Below are positions 21,131 through 31,007 of a stretch of 64,000 nt of DNA, one piece after another. The translations under genes were made by a program, and so were the position numbers. The stretch spans positions 372,001 to 436,000 of the forward strand of contig NZ_JAASQU010000002.1 in NCBI RefSeq assembly GCF_011762005.1, given 5' to 3'. The first letter of the stretch is position 1; every line of letters starts with the position of its first letter. The DNA comes from Qipengyuania flava (GTDB taxonomy: Bacteria > Pseudomonadota > Alphaproteobacteria > Sphingomonadales > Sphingomonadaceae). Under the pieces are notes generated by a model, which saw nothing but the letters and a program-made list of their open reading frames with translations, searched no databases and had not been told where the DNA came from.

Positions 21131-22825
21131 ATGCCGACACAACTCGATCAAGACATCCACCGGATCACCCAGGCGGTCACCGCACCGGGACAGATGTTCG
21201 AGCTGACCGAAGTGACCCGTCGCGGCGTCACCATGCCCGCCTTCAAGAACGCGCCGCCCAGCGTGGTCCATTACTTCGCCCACTTCTGCAACGAGAAGAA
21301 GGACGAACTCTTCATCGTCGACGGCGAGATGCGGCTGACCTTCGGCGAAATCTGGCATGCCGCGACCCACGTCGCGCACGGGCTGGCGACCGAGCACGGG
21401 ATCGAGAAGGGCGATCGCGTGGGCATCGCCGCACGCAATTCGACCAACTGGATCGTCGCTTATATGGGCATCCTGATGGCAGGCGGCTGCGCCACCCTGC
21501 TCAATGGCTGGTGGACGGGCGAGGAGCTCGCCTATGGCATCGACCTGTGCGAGTGCAAGCTGGTGCTGGCCGACGAGCAGCGCGCGCAGCGGCTGGACGG
21601 GATCGAGCATGGAGCAAAGGTCGTCGTGTTCGGTCACGGCGCCCCGTCCGAAGGTCTCGCACCGGTATGGGCAGCGGGTGACACCGCCATGCAGATGCTG
21701 GGCCAGATCGGGCCCGACGATCTTGCCACCATCCTCTACACCTCGGGTTCGACCGGCCATCCGAAGGGCGCCTATTCGGATCACCGCGGCGTCGTATCGG
21801 GGACGATGAACTACGTCTGCCAGACGGCGATGATGCTGCAGCTGCTGACCGAGCGCGGCGATGCGCCGACCGTCCAGCCCAGCGCGCTGGTCGCGGTGCC
21901 GCTGTTCCACGTCACCGGTGAAGTGCCGCTGTTCCTGCAGAGCTTCGCCATGGGCCGCAAGCTGGTGCTGATGCCCAAGTGGGATGCCACCAACGCGCTC
22001 GAACTGCTCGAGAAGGAACAGATCACCTATTTCGTCGGCGTGCCTCTCATGAGTTACGAGATCGCGGTCCATCCCGAGCGCGAGAAATACGATCTCTCGC
22101 AGTGCAAGACCTTCGCCGGCGGCGGTGCCGCGCGGCCGATCGAACACGTCAAGAAGATCAAGGACGCCTTCAAGGACGGCTTCCCCGCGCTGGGCTACGG
22201 CCTCACCGAAACCAATGGCGTGGGTGCCGGCAATCTCAACGAGAACTATCTCGCCAAACCCAACAGCACCGGCATGCCGTCGCTGCCGCTGGTCGACATG
22301 GCGATCCTCGATGACGATGGCGAACCCTTGCCGCAGGGCCAGATCGGCGAGGTTTCGATCCGGTCGGTGTGCAACTTCCTCGGCTATTGGAAGAACGAGG
22401 ATGCAACCAAGGCAGCCTTCTCGAAGGACGGTTATTTCCGCACCGGCGACCTCGGATATCTCGATGAAGACAATTACCTCTTCATCGTCGACCGCAAGAA
22501 GGACATCATCATCCGCGGTGGCGAGAACATCAGCTGCATCGAGGTCGAAGAAGCGATCTATGCGCATCCCAAGGTAGCCGAATGTTCGGTCTTCGGCCTC
22601 CCCGACGAGCGCTTCGGCGAAATCCCAGCAGCGGTCTATTTCCCGCATCCGGGGCAGAGCCTGTCGGTCGATGAACTGCAGGAGTTCCTGCGTGAGCATA
22701 TCGCCGCCTTCAAGGTGCCTTCGGTCATGTGGCAGAGCGAGGAACAGCTTCCCCGCCTCGGCACGCAGAAGGTCGACAAGCGGACGGTGAAGGCCACCTT
22801 CGCCAAGGAGCATCTCGCAGCTTGA
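21131..22825 (+). CDS. Class I adenylate-forming acyl-CoA ligase
   Basis: 564 residues. P-loop YTSGSTGHPKG about 203-213, A5-type motif GYGLTETNGVG, A7 region YFRTGDLGYLDED, hinge VDRKKDIIIRGGENIS, and the C-terminal lysine in LGTQKVDKRTVK. Makes an acyl-CoA from an acid, ATP and CoA. The long N-terminal section before the adenylation core (residues 1-60, with FELTEVTRRGVTMPAF) is typical of a ligase subset seen in sphingomonads and actinobacteria, with fatty or branched acids as likely substrates. Not closely similar by eye to the ligase at 2074-3627. ATG 21131; its stop overlaps the TTG start of glnD. Confidence 0.85.
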   Translation: MPTQLDQDIHRITQAVTAPGQMFELTEVTRRGVTMPAFKNAPPSVVHYFAHFCNEKKDELFIVDGEMRLTFGEIWHAATHVAHGLATEHGIEKGDRVGIAARNSTNWIVAYMGILMAGGCATLLNGWWTGEELAYGIDLCECKLVLADEQRAQRLDGIEHGAKVVVFGHGAPSEGLAPVWAAGDTAMQMLGQIGPDDLATILYTSGSTGHPKGAYSDHRGVVSGTMNYVCQTAMMLQLLTERGDAPTVQPSALVAVPLFHVTGEVPLFLQSFAMGRKLVLMPKWDATNALELLEKEQITYFVGVPLMSYEIAVHPEREKYDLSQCKTFAGGGAARPIEHVKKIKDAFKDGFPALGYGLTETNGVGAGNLNENYLAKPNSTGMPSLPLVDMAILDDDGEPLPQGQIGEVSIRSVCNFLGYWKNEDATKAAFSKDGYFRTGDLGYLDEDNYLFIVDRKKDIIIRGGENISCIEVEEAIYAHPKVAECSVFGLPDERFGEIPAAVYFPHPGQSLSVDELQEFLREHIAAFKVPSVMWQSEEQLPRLGTQKVDKRTVKATFAKEHLAA

Positions 22826-25581
22826 GCGCCACACCCGTCCCCCGCCAGCGCGCGATTATCGACAGGCGCAAGCTTGCCTCCGGAATCGATTCGCTGGTCG
22901 GGGAGCACGGCGACAAGGCGCGCCCGCATGTCGTCGGCCTGCTCAAGGATGCGCTCGACAAGGGCCGCGCCGAGCTGGCGCAGCGGCTCGAGGCCAAGCC
23001 GTCGGCCGGGCATGAAAATGCGGGGGGCTTCGCGTTCCTGATCGACCAGCTGATCAGGGTCATCCACGATCACGCGGTCACGCATCTCTACCCCAGCGCC
23101 AACCGGTCGCAGGCGGAGCGCCTCGCGATCATGGCGGTAGGCGGATACGGCCGCGCCGAGATGTCGCCGCATTCGGATGTCGACATCGCCTTCCTCGTCG
23201 GCGGCAAGAAGACCGCCTGGTGCGAGCAGGTAGTCGAGGCGATGCTCTATCTGCTGTGGGATCTGGGCCTGAAGGTCGGCCATTCGACCCGCACGCTCGA
23301 CGAAGCCATGCGGCTGTCGAAGACCGATCTGACGATCCGCACAGCCTTGCTCGAAGGGCGTTACGTATGGGGCGATCAGGAGCTCTACGATGAAGGCTCG
23401 CGGCGCTATTCGTCCGAGGTCGTTCGCGGCAACGAACGCAATTTCGTCAGCGAGAAACTGGCCGAACGCAATGCGCGGCACAAGCGCATGGGCGACAGCC
23501 GCTATGTCGTCGAACCCAATGTGAAGGACGGCAAGGGCGGACTGCGCGACCTGCACACGCTCTACTGGATCGGCAAGTTCATCCACCGCGTGCGGACCGC
23601 TTCGGAACTGGTCGATGTCGGGCTGTTCACGCAGGCCGAATACCGCAGCTTCCGCCGCGCGGAAAACTTCCTGCTGGCGGTGCGCAGCCACATGCATGTG
23701 CTCACCGGTCGCGCCGAGGACCGGCTGACCTTCGATCTCCAGCGCCGGATCGCCGAGCGGATGAATTTCGCCGAGCGTCCGGGCAAGAGCGCGGTCGAGC
23801 GGTTCATGCAGTACTACTTCCTGCAGGCCAAGCGGGTCGGATCGCTGACCGGCGTCTTCCTCGCGCATATCGACGAGCAATTCGAGGCCAAGACCGCGCG
23901 CCGCGGTTTCTTCGCGGGATGGAAGCAGAAGCCGCGCCAGCTGAAGGGCTACCGCGTGTTTGGCGGGCGCATCGCCGCGCCCTCGGACGACTGGTTCAAG
24001 AAGGACCCGGTGCGGTTGATCGAGATATTCCAGCTGGCCGAAGCCGAAGAGCTCGAGATCCACCCCGAGACGATGCGGCAGGCGGATCGCGACAGCGGAC
24101 TGATCGATAATGCCATCCGCGAAGCCAAGCGCGCCAATGCGCTGTTTCTCGATCTGCTGTGCGGGCGCAACGACCCCGAAATGGTGCTGCGCTGGATGAA
24201 CGAGGCGGGCGTGTTCGGGAAGTTCGTACCCGATTTCGGCAAGGTCAACGCGCAGATGCAGTTCGACATGTACCACCATTACACGGTGGACGAGCATACC
24301 ATCCGCGCGATCGGCCTGCTCAACAAGATCGAGAAGGGCGAACTGGCCGACGACCACCCGCGCGCCACGCGGCTGATCCACAAGGTCGGTTCGCGCCGCA
24401 CGGCCTATGTCGCGGCCTTGCTGCACGATATCGCCAAGGGCCGCGGCGGCGATCACTCGGTGCTTGGGGCCGAAGTGGCGGAAGAGTTGTGTCCGCGCTT
24501 CGGGCTCAGCGAGAGCGAGACCGAAATGGTCGCCTGGCTGGTGCTCAACCACTTGCTGATGAGCCATGTCGCGCAGAAACGCGATCTGACCGACCCCAAG
24601 ACGATCGAGGATTTCGTCGGCCAGGTGCAGAGCCAGGAACGGCTGCGCCATCTCGCCATCCTCACCGCAGTCGATATCCGCGCGGTCGGCCCCGGCACGT
24701 GGAACAGCTGGAAAGGCCAGCTGCTGGGCGAACTCTACGACGTCTCGAGCGAACGCCTGCGGCTTGGGCACATGCGGCACGGGCGCGAACAGAAGATCGC
24801 GCACAAGCAGGCCGAAGTGGCCGACATGCTGGACGAGAAATCGGCGCTGGTCGAAGAACTCGCCGCGACGATGGGCGACGCCTACTGGATCGCCGAGCCG
24901 ACCGACATCATCGCGCTCAATCTCGTGCATTACGCCGCCGCGCGCGAGCAGGAGCACGAGTTGTCGATCCACTGCGAATATTACGAGGCGCGCGGCGCGA
25001 CGCTGGTCACGGTGATCGCCGCCGACCATCCCGGCTTGTTCTATCGCATCGCAGGCGGGATTCACCTCGCGGGCGGCAACATCATCGACGCGCGCATCCA
25101 CACCACGCGCATGGGCTGGGCACTCGACAATTTCCTCGTCCAGGATCCGCATGGCGAACCCTTCGCGGAGGCGGAGCAGCTCGAGCGCCTGAAAACGAGC
25201 ATCGCCGATGCACTGGCGAATAAGGTCGACCTCGCCCCACGCCTCGCCCAGCGCCCGCTGGCGCACAGCCGTGCGCGGGCCTTCGACGTCGCACCGCGAG
25301 TCCTGTTCGACAACAAGGCTTCGAACAAGTTCACCGTGATCGAGGTCAATGCGCGCGATCGCCCGGCGCTGCTCAACCGGCTAGCCCGCGCATTGTTCGA
25401 GAGTCGGCTGGTGATCCATTCGGCGCATGTGACCAATTACGGCGAACGCGCGGCGGACACGTTCTACATCACCGATCTGACCGGCGGAAAACTCGAACCG
25501 GGCGAGCGGATGAACCGCATCGAGGCGCGGCTGATGGAAGCTGCCAGCGACGCGATGCAGGACCGGTTGGAAAACGCGTAA
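22822..25581 (+). CDS. glnD: Bifunctional [protein-PII] uridylyltransferase/uridylyl-removing enzyme
   Basis: 919 residues. Uridylylates PII proteins under nitrogen limitation and removes UMP when glutamine is plentiful. Nucleotidyltransferase motif GGYGRAEMSPHSDVD near residue 105, HD hydrolase domain with LLHDIAKGRGGDHS near 534, and two C-terminal ACT domains (about 727-800 and 836-905) for glutamine sensing. The likely start is TTG 22822, which overlaps the upstream stop (TTGA) and has AAGGAG (22805-22810) 11 nt upstream; the frame upstream of it encodes no homologous sequence. Translational coupling to an acyl-CoA ligase gene is an unusual setting. Confidence 0.95.
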   Translation: MSATPVPRQRAIIDRRKLASGIDSLVGEHGDKARPHVVGLLKDALDKGRAELAQRLEAKPSAGHENAGGFAFLIDQLIRVIHDHAVTHLYPSANRSQAERLAIMAVGGYGRAEMSPHSDVDIAFLVGGKKTAWCEQVVEAMLYLLWDLGLKVGHSTRTLDEAMRLSKTDLTIRTALLEGRYVWGDQELYDEGSRRYSSEVVRGNERNFVSEKLAERNARHKRMGDSRYVVEPNVKDGKGGLRDLHTLYWIGKFIHRVRTASELVDVGLFTQAEYRSFRRAENFLLAVRSHMHVLTGRAEDRLTFDLQRRIAERMNFAERPGKSAVERFMQYYFLQAKRVGSLTGVFLAHIDEQFEAKTARRGFFAGWKQKPRQLKGYRVFGGRIAAPSDDWFKKDPVRLIEIFQLAEAEELEIHPETMRQADRDSGLIDNAIREAKRANALFLDLLCGRNDPEMVLRWMNEAGVFGKFVPDFGKVNAQMQFDMYHHYTVDEHTIRAIGLLNKIEKGELADDHPRATRLIHKVGSRRTAYVAALLHDIAKGRGGDHSVLGAEVAEELCPRFGLSESETEMVAWLVLNHLLMSHVAQKRDLTDPKTIEDFVGQVQSQERLRHLAILTAVDIRAVGPGTWNSWKGQLLGELYDVSSERLRLGHMRHGREQKIAHKQAEVADMLDEKSALVEELAATMGDAYWIAEPTDIIALNLVHYAAAREQEHELSIHCEYYEARGATLVTVIAADHPGLFYRIAGGIHLAGGNIIDARIHTTRMGWALDNFLVQDPHGEPFAEAEQLERLKTSIADALANKVDLAPRLAQRPLAHSRARAFDVAPRVLFDNKASNKFTVIEVNARDRPALLNRLARALFESRLVIHSAHVTNYGERAADTFYITDLTGGKLEPGERMNRIEARLMEAASDAMQDRLENA

Positions 25582-25611
25582 GGTACTCGGCCCTTCGCCC
25601 CTGTTGTTGCG

Positions 25612-26283
25612 CTACTTGGGGGCGGGCCGCGCGCCGAACAGCGCGGTGCCCACGCGCACATGCGTCGCACCGAGCCTGACCGCAGTTTCGTAATCGCCGC
25701 TCATCCCCATGCTCCGGCCGTCCAGACCGTGATCGCGCGCCAGCTTGTCGAGAAAGGCGAAGAAGGGCGCGGCTTCGATCTCGAAGGGCGGGATGCACAT
25801 CAGGCCGGCTACCGGAATGTCGGCATCGCGCGCCTGTTCGAGCAATGCGGGTAGCTCTGCGACCGGACAGCCACCCTTCTGGTCTTCCTCGCCCACATCG
25901 ACCTGCACGAAGCACGGTACGCGGCGATCGAGCTTGTCCATCGCCTTCGCCAGCGCCTTCACCAGGCTCGGCCGATCGAGCGAATGGATCGCGTCGAACA
26001 GCGCTACCGCGTCCTCCGCCTTGTTCGACTGGAGTTGGCCGATGAGGTGCAATTGCACTGCCGGATGCGCTTCGCGCAGCGCGGGCCATTTGCCCTGCGC
26101 TTCCTGCACGCGATTCTCGCCGAAATGGCGCTGGCCTTCGCGCAGCAGCGGCTCGATCGCTTCCGCCGGGTGCATCTTGCTGACCGCGATCAGCGTCACA
26201 TCCTCAGGTTCGCGGCGAGCGATCGCGCAGCTCTTCGCGATATTCGCTTGCACGTCCTGAAGCGGGGTCTGGGCCTTTTCCAT
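25612..26283 (-). CDS. PLP homeostasis protein, YggS/PROSC family
   Basis: 223 residues. Alanine-racemase-like TIM barrel that binds pyridoxal phosphate without known catalysis and buffers PLP and amino-acid pools. PLP lysine Lys36 in IAVSKMHP; GENRVQEA, LIGQLQSNK and the C-terminal MGMSGDYETAVRLGATHVR phosphate-binding block are all present. Typical length. Divergent from the thiE-like gene with only 22 bp between start codons, so both promoters must overlap or lie within coding sequence. Convergent with glnD (30 nt). Confidence 0.93.
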   Translation of the reverse strand: MEKAQTPLQDVQANIAKSCAIARREPEDVTLIAVSKMHPAEAIEPLLREGQRHFGENRVQEAQGKWPALREAHPAVQLHLIGQLQSNKAEDAVALFDAIHSLDRPSLVKALAKAMDKLDRRVPCFVQVDVGEEDQKGGCPVAELPALLEQARDADIPVAGLMCIPPFEIEAAPFFAFLDKLARDHGLDGRSMGMSGDYETAVRLGATHVRVGTALFGARPAPK

Positions 26284-26305
26284 CGCCGCGCGCTATAGCG
26301 GTTAC

Positions 26306-26836
26306 ATGGCGCGAAACCAGTCCCCCTTGCCGCTGCTGTGGCTGCTCAGCGACAAGCGCAATGATGCCGGGCTGGAAGACGCGCTGCGCGCCCTGCCCCC
26401 GCGTTCGGGCTTCGTGTTCCGGCATTATCATCTCGAGGAAAGCGCGCGGCGGCAAAGATTCGCGGAGCTCGCCGGCCTGGCGCGCGCGCTGGGCCATACG
26501 GTAATCCTTGCGGGACACGAGAACTGGGGCGCCGACGGGCACTATGGGCGGCCAGATCGACTGGGTGCGGGGCTTCGGCTTGCCACCGCGCATGATGCGG
26601 CGGAACTGGCAGAGGCGGTTGCCGCGCAGGCCGATGGCATCTTCCTCTCGCCCGTGTTCGCCACCGCCTCGCATCCCGGCGCCGACACGCTCGGCGCGGC
26701 AGGTTTCCATGCCCTGGCCCGCGACAGCAGCGTGCCGGTTATCGCGCTGGGCGGCATGAATGCCGCACGCGCACGCGAACTCGCTTGGCCACGCTGGGGC
26801 GCGATCGACGGACTCGGTTCGACGAAGCGCGCTTGA
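26306..26836 (+). CDS. Thiamine phosphate synthase-like (ThiE/TenI) protein
   Basis: 176 residues, shorter than the ~210 of ThiE. TIM-barrel remnants with LLSDKRND at the N-terminus, HDAAELAEA, the phosphate-loop-like DGIFLSPVFATASHPG and the C-terminal ALGGMNAARA, as in ThiE/TenI. ThiE joins HMP-PP and THZ-P to thiamine phosphate; TenI relatives can be aromatising tautomerases. The ThiE pyrophosphate-site residues are not clearly conserved, so activity is doubtful. No other thiamine gene is nearby. Lies 56 nt upstream of ftsK on the same strand. Confidence 0.65.
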   Translation: MARNQSPLPLLWLLSDKRNDAGLEDALRALPPRSGFVFRHYHLEESARRQRFAELAGLARALGHTVILAGHENWGADGHYGRPDRLGAGLRLATAHDAAELAEAVAAQADGIFLSPVFATASHPGADTLGAAGFHALARDSSVPVIALGGMNAARARELAWPRWGAIDGLGSTKRA

Positions 26837-26892
26837 CGGGCGAGTCCCCGAGGATTCATACTGTGCGCCTTCGACGGATCAGGGGATAATTC

Positions 26893-29229
26893 ATGGCTTC
26901 GCGCGCAGGCGCAGCACCCGATTGGCGTGCGGCATTCCGCCGCAGCTTCCGCCGCGCCACGCATATGGCCGGCGCGGGGATACTGTTCGCGCTACTCGTC
27001 TTCCTGACGCTGGCGCTGGCCAGCTACACGCAGACCGACCCCAGCCCGTCGACCGCGGCGAGCGGCGACGACATCCGCAACTGGATGGGCGCGAGCGGGG
27101 CTTGGGCAAGCGAACGCGCGCTCAACTTCCTCGGCATCCCGGCGGTCCTGTTGTTGCCGCTGTTGTATATTTCCGCGCGCCGGCTGTGGACCGGCGTCGA
27201 ACGCGACGACGAGACCGAGACGCCCGGTCGCTGGTGGGGCCCCTTCGCCATGCTGTTGGCGGCAGTCGCGCTGCTGGGCACCGTGCTCGCGCTCGTGTTC
27301 GAACCCGATACCGGCAGCCTGCCCGCGGGCGTCGGCGGGTTGTTCGGCCAGCTTGGCGGCCTCGGGATCGAAGCGGTGGCCGAACGGTTCGGCGGAAGCT
27401 TTTCAGGCTGGATCGTGCTGGTTCTCGCGCTGCTGGCGCTGGGTGGCGGGGTGGCGCTCGTAACCCGTGTGTTCGCGCTCGACTGGGCACAGTTCCTGAC
27501 GCTGCCCGACTTCGTCCGCCGCAAGGCGCAATTGCCCGATATCGACTTGCCTCTCGCCCCCAAGAAGCAGAAGCGCGTTGCCGCGCCGCCTGCAGGGGAC
27601 GACGCAGACGAGCCCGAGATCGCTCGCGAGCCACGGCGCGCACCCGAGATCGCCGATCCCGCGCCGATGCCCGCGCAGCCGCGTCCGGCAAAGGCCAAGC
27701 AGCGCGACATGTTCGCCAATTTCCAGCTGCCGAGCCACGATCTGCTCGACGACGCGCCGGAGAATTCCGCGCCCAAACTCGACAAGATGGCGCTCGAACG
27801 CAACGCGCGCCTGCTCGAGAACGTGCTCGACGATTTCAACGTCAAGGGCGAGATCACGGCGGTCCGCGCCGGCCCCGTGGTCACCATGTACGAACTCGAG
27901 CCCGCCCCAGGCATCAAGGCGAGCCGCGTGGTCGGACTGGCCGAAGACATCGCGCGCAACATGAGCGCGATCAGCGCGCGCGTTTCGCCGATCCCCGGGC
28001 GCACGGTGATCGGCATCGAACTGCCCAATGCCGACCGCCAGATGGTCAGCTACAAGCAGCTGGCCAATTCGGCAGCCTTCGTCGACCATAAGGGCAGCCT
28101 GCCGATGATCCTCGGCAAGGACATCGCCGGTGAACCGATCGTCGCCGATCTCGCCGCCATGCCGCACCTGCTGGTCGCGGGCACTACCGGATCGGGTAAG
28201 TCGGTGGGGCTCAACGCGATCCTGCTGTCGCTGCTCTACCGCTTCACTCCCGACGAATGCCGCCTGATTCTGATCGATCCCAAGGTGCTCGAGCTCAAGA
28301 CCTACGACGACATCCCGCACCTGCTCAGCCCGGTGGTCACCGAACCGCACAAGAGCGTGCGCGCGCTCAAATGGGCGGTCGAGGAAATGGAGAAGCGCTA
28401 CCGCATGATGAGCAGCGTGAACTCGCGCAATATCGCGGGCTTCAACGAGAAGGTCAAAAAGGCAGCCGAGAAGGGCAAGCCGCTGGGCCGCCGCGTGCAG
28501 ACCGGCTTCGACCCCGAAACGGGCGAAGAGCTCTACGAAGAAGAGCAGCTCGATTACGAACCGCTGCCGCTGATCGTGCTCATCGTCGACGAGCTGGCCG
28601 ACTTGATGGTCACCGTGGGCAAGGAAATCGAAGTGCTGATCCAGCGGCTGTCGCAGAAATCGCGCGCCGCCGGCATCCACCTGATCATGGCGACGCAGCG
28701 CCCGTCGGTCGATGTCATCACCGGCGTCATCAAGGCCAACCTGCCGACCCGGATCAGTTTCAAGGTCACCAGTCGCATCGACAGCCGCACGATCCTGGGC
28801 GAACAGGGCGCCGAACAGCTGCTGGGCAAGGGCGACATGCTCTACAAGCCCAACACCGGCGCGATGATCCGCGTCCACGGCCCCTTCGTATCCGATGAAG
28901 AAGTCGAACGCGTGGCCGATCACTGGCGCGAACAGGGCAAGCCCGATTACGTCGACGCGGTGACCGAAGAACCCGAGGATGGCGGCTTCAATTTCGAGGA
29001 CGAATTCACCGCCAGCGACAATCCCGACGAACGCAAGTATCGCCAAGCCTGCCAGATCGTGATCGAGAACCAGAAGGCCTCGGGTTCGTGGCTGCAGCGC
29101 CAGATGGGCGTGGGCTACAATACCGCCGCCAAGTGGATCGAACGGATGGAAAGCGAAGGGCTGGTCGGCCCCGCCAACCACGTCGGTCGCCGCGAGATCT
29201 TCCGCGATCAGGATGGCAATCCGATCTGA
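26893..29229 (+). CDS. ftsK: DNA translocase FtsK
   Basis: 778 residues. Septum-anchored hexameric motor that pumps chromosome ends and activates XerCD at dif. N-terminal membrane domain with four hydrophobic segments (about 28-175), an acidic/Pro-Ala linker (~205-275) shorter than that of E. coli, then the RecA-like motor with Walker A GTTGSGKS around residue 427 and Walker B LIVLIVDELADLM. The C-terminal gamma winged helix (MGVGYNTAAKWIERME) reads KOPS-like polar sequences. Length is the usual alphaproteobacterial one. Identity is clear. Confidence 0.96.
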   Translation: MASRAGAAPDWRAAFRRSFRRATHMAGAGILFALLVFLTLALASYTQTDPSPSTAASGDDIRNWMGASGAWASERALNFLGIPAVLLLPLLYISARRLWTGVERDDETETPGRWWGPFAMLLAAVALLGTVLALVFEPDTGSLPAGVGGLFGQLGGLGIEAVAERFGGSFSGWIVLVLALLALGGGVALVTRVFALDWAQFLTLPDFVRRKAQLPDIDLPLAPKKQKRVAAPPAGDDADEPEIAREPRRAPEIADPAPMPAQPRPAKAKQRDMFANFQLPSHDLLDDAPENSAPKLDKMALERNARLLENVLDDFNVKGEITAVRAGPVVTMYELEPAPGIKASRVVGLAEDIARNMSAISARVSPIPGRTVIGIELPNADRQMVSYKQLANSAAFVDHKGSLPMILGKDIAGEPIVADLAAMPHLLVAGTTGSGKSVGLNAILLSLLYRFTPDECRLILIDPKVLELKTYDDIPHLLSPVVTEPHKSVRALKWAVEEMEKRYRMMSSVNSRNIAGFNEKVKKAAEKGKPLGRRVQTGFDPETGEELYEEEQLDYEPLPLIVLIVDELADLMVTVGKEIEVLIQRLSQKSRAAGIHLIMATQRPSVDVITGVIKANLPTRISFKVTSRIDSRTILGEQGAEQLLGKGDMLYKPNTGAMIRVHGPFVSDEEVERVADHWREQGKPDYVDAVTEEPEDGGFNFEDEFTASDNPDERKYRQACQIVIENQKASGSWLQRQMGVGYNTAAKWIERMESEGLVGPANHVGRREIFRDQDGNPI

Positions 29230-29303
29230 TTGCGCGTGCGGGCGAACCGCAGCGGACAAAATCCACGCGACTCGCTGGCTGCGGCAAGCTAAACACCGCG
29301 CCG

Positions 29304-30887
29304 ATGACCAGCCCGACCGACGACACAGCCAGCATTGCCGACAACGACAAAGCCCGCACCGGGGCCTTCGCCAGCCGCCGCCCGATCAGCCGCTGGACGG
29401 TGCTGCGCGCTCTGGCCGAAATTCGCATGTGGTGGCGCGACGGAGTCATCGCCGATCTCGACCATGTCGCGACGATCGAACGGGTGCGCGGCGAATCGCT
29501 GCTGACCAGCCGCTACATCTTCATGACCGCGATGAGCGCGGGCATTGCCATCCTCGGCCTGCTGCTGTCGTCTCCGGCAGTGGTGATCGGCGCCATGCTG
29601 CTCTCGCCGCTGATGAACCCGATCATCGGCACCGGCTTTTCTCTCGCCACGGGCGACGCGGACTGGCTGCGGCGCTGCGGCAAGGCGCTGCTCGCCGGAT
29701 CGGCCTTCGCAATCCTGTTCTGCGCGCTGATCGTATTCGTCTCGCCCCTGCAGACGGTGACCGAGGAAATCGCCGCGCGCACACGGCCGAACTTGTTCGA
29801 CCTGCTGGTGGCGCTGTTCTCCGCGCTCGCGGGTTCCTACGCGGTGATCCGCGGCCGCGAAGGCACGATCGTCGGTGTGGCGATCGCCACAGCCTTGATG
29901 CCCCCGCTGGCGGTGGTCGGCTTCGGCCTGGCCACTTTCAACTGGACCGTTTTCGGCGGCGCGCTCGGCCTGTTCATCACCAACCTCGTGACGATCGGGC
30001 TGACCGCCGCGATCATGGCGCGGTTGTACGGCTTCCAGTCCGACCTAACGCATCGCCAGAGCCGGTTCCAGTCGCTCGGCATCATCGCGATCTTCCTCGC
30101 GCTGGCGGTGCCGCTCGGCTTCTCGCTGCGCACGATCGCGTGGGAGGCCAACGGCCAGCGGATCGTCAATCAGGAGGTCGCCGAAGCCTTCACCGATCGC
30201 GCACGTGTCGACCAGCCGATCGTCAATTGGGCGGCGCAGCCGGTCACTGTTTCGGCCAGTGTCTTCACCCCCGAATTCAATCCCGATGCCGACAGCGAGG
30301 TCGCGACGCGCCTGGCCGAACGGCTGGGTCGCCCGGTGGTGGTCACCATCGACCAGTTCCAGGTCGGCACCGACCCGGGCGCGGCCGAACAGGCGGCGCT
30401 GGCGCAGGCGCGGGCACGCGAAGCTGCCGAGGCCAGCGAACGCCAGATCGCCGCCCTAGGACAGAATCTCGCCCTGATCGCGGGTGTCGAACGCAGCGAC
30501 GTGCTGCTCGATCGTGACAGCCAGCGCGCGCAGGCTGCGGCGCGGCCGCTCGAAGGGCTTACGCTTGCCGGCTATCGCGAGCTCGAACGCCGCCTCGAAA
30601 GCAGCACGCCGGGCTGGACGGTGGAATTGCGCCCGCCGCTGGCGGTCCTGCCGACGATTGCGGTTGGCGACGAAGGGCTCGATGCGGACAACGAGCGGCG
30701 CGTAGCGTTGCTCGCCTGGGCGGCACAGCGGACCGGGCTGCGCATCACGCTCAGCGGCGGGACCGATTCGGTTGGCGCCGTAACCGAAGCGCTTGGGAGC
30801 GCCGCCGCATCCTTCGACACGCGGCCGAGCGGCAATGGCAATACGGTCAGCGCCGCGTGGTCGACTGCCGCGACGCCGCAGGGCTAG
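29304..30887 (+). CDS. DUF389 membrane protein
   Basis: 527 residues from ATG 29304. Six or so hydrophobic segments (about 70-300) contain the DUF389 hallmarks SPAVVIGAMLLSPLMNPI and ATALMPPLAVVGFGLA. The C-terminal ~220 residues are soluble and Ala/Arg/Glu-rich with helical, possibly coiled-coil stretches (382-415), likely periplasmic or cytoplasmic sensing/assembly region. Function of the family is unknown; no catalytic residues are evident. A further 72 codons are open upstream but lie over the ftsK end. Stands alone between ftsK (74 nt) and ald (120 nt). Confidence 0.85.
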   Translation: MTSPTDDTASIADNDKARTGAFASRRPISRWTVLRALAEIRMWWRDGVIADLDHVATIERVRGESLLTSRYIFMTAMSAGIAILGLLLSSPAVVIGAMLLSPLMNPIIGTGFSLATGDADWLRRCGKALLAGSAFAILFCALIVFVSPLQTVTEEIAARTRPNLFDLLVALFSALAGSYAVIRGREGTIVGVAIATALMPPLAVVGFGLATFNWTVFGGALGLFITNLVTIGLTAAIMARLYGFQSDLTHRQSRFQSLGIIAIFLALAVPLGFSLRTIAWEANGQRIVNQEVAEAFTDRARVDQPIVNWAAQPVTVSASVFTPEFNPDADSEVATRLAERLGRPVVVTIDQFQVGTDPGAAEQAALAQARAREAAEASERQIAALGQNLALIAGVERSDVLLDRDSQRAQAAARPLEGLTLAGYRELERRLESSTPGWTVELRPPLAVLPTIAVGDEGLDADNERRVALLAWAAQRTGLRITLSGGTDSVGAVTEALGSAAASFDTRPSGNGNTVSAAWSTAATPQG

Positions 30888-30890
30888 AGC

Positions 30891-31000
30891 GAACGTTCGG
30901 CAAGGCGGGGTTTGGGAGGAAAGAGGGCGCGCGCCCCGCGGGCGGGCGCAGCACTTGCCGCGGCTTGGTTGCAGTTGTAACGAGCGCGCGCAACAAGGAG
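30891..31000 (+). promoter_or_regulatory. Structured leader region of ald
   Basis: Contains a perfect palindrome GAACGTTC (30891-30898), a 7-bp long-range stem CGGCAAG (30898-30904)/CTTGCCG (30954-30960) enclosing the 12-bp palindrome GGGCGCGCGCCC (30925-30936), and a GTTGC/GCAAC pair (30968-30972/30990-30994) ending one base before the AAGGAG ribosome-binding site (30995-31000). No known riboswitch recognised. Confidence 0.3.
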
Positions 31001-31007
31001 TCCCCCC

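Noticed and set aside
22636..25266. Long open frame opposite glnD
   Set aside because: Antisense shadow of glnD with no known motif or ribosome-binding site.
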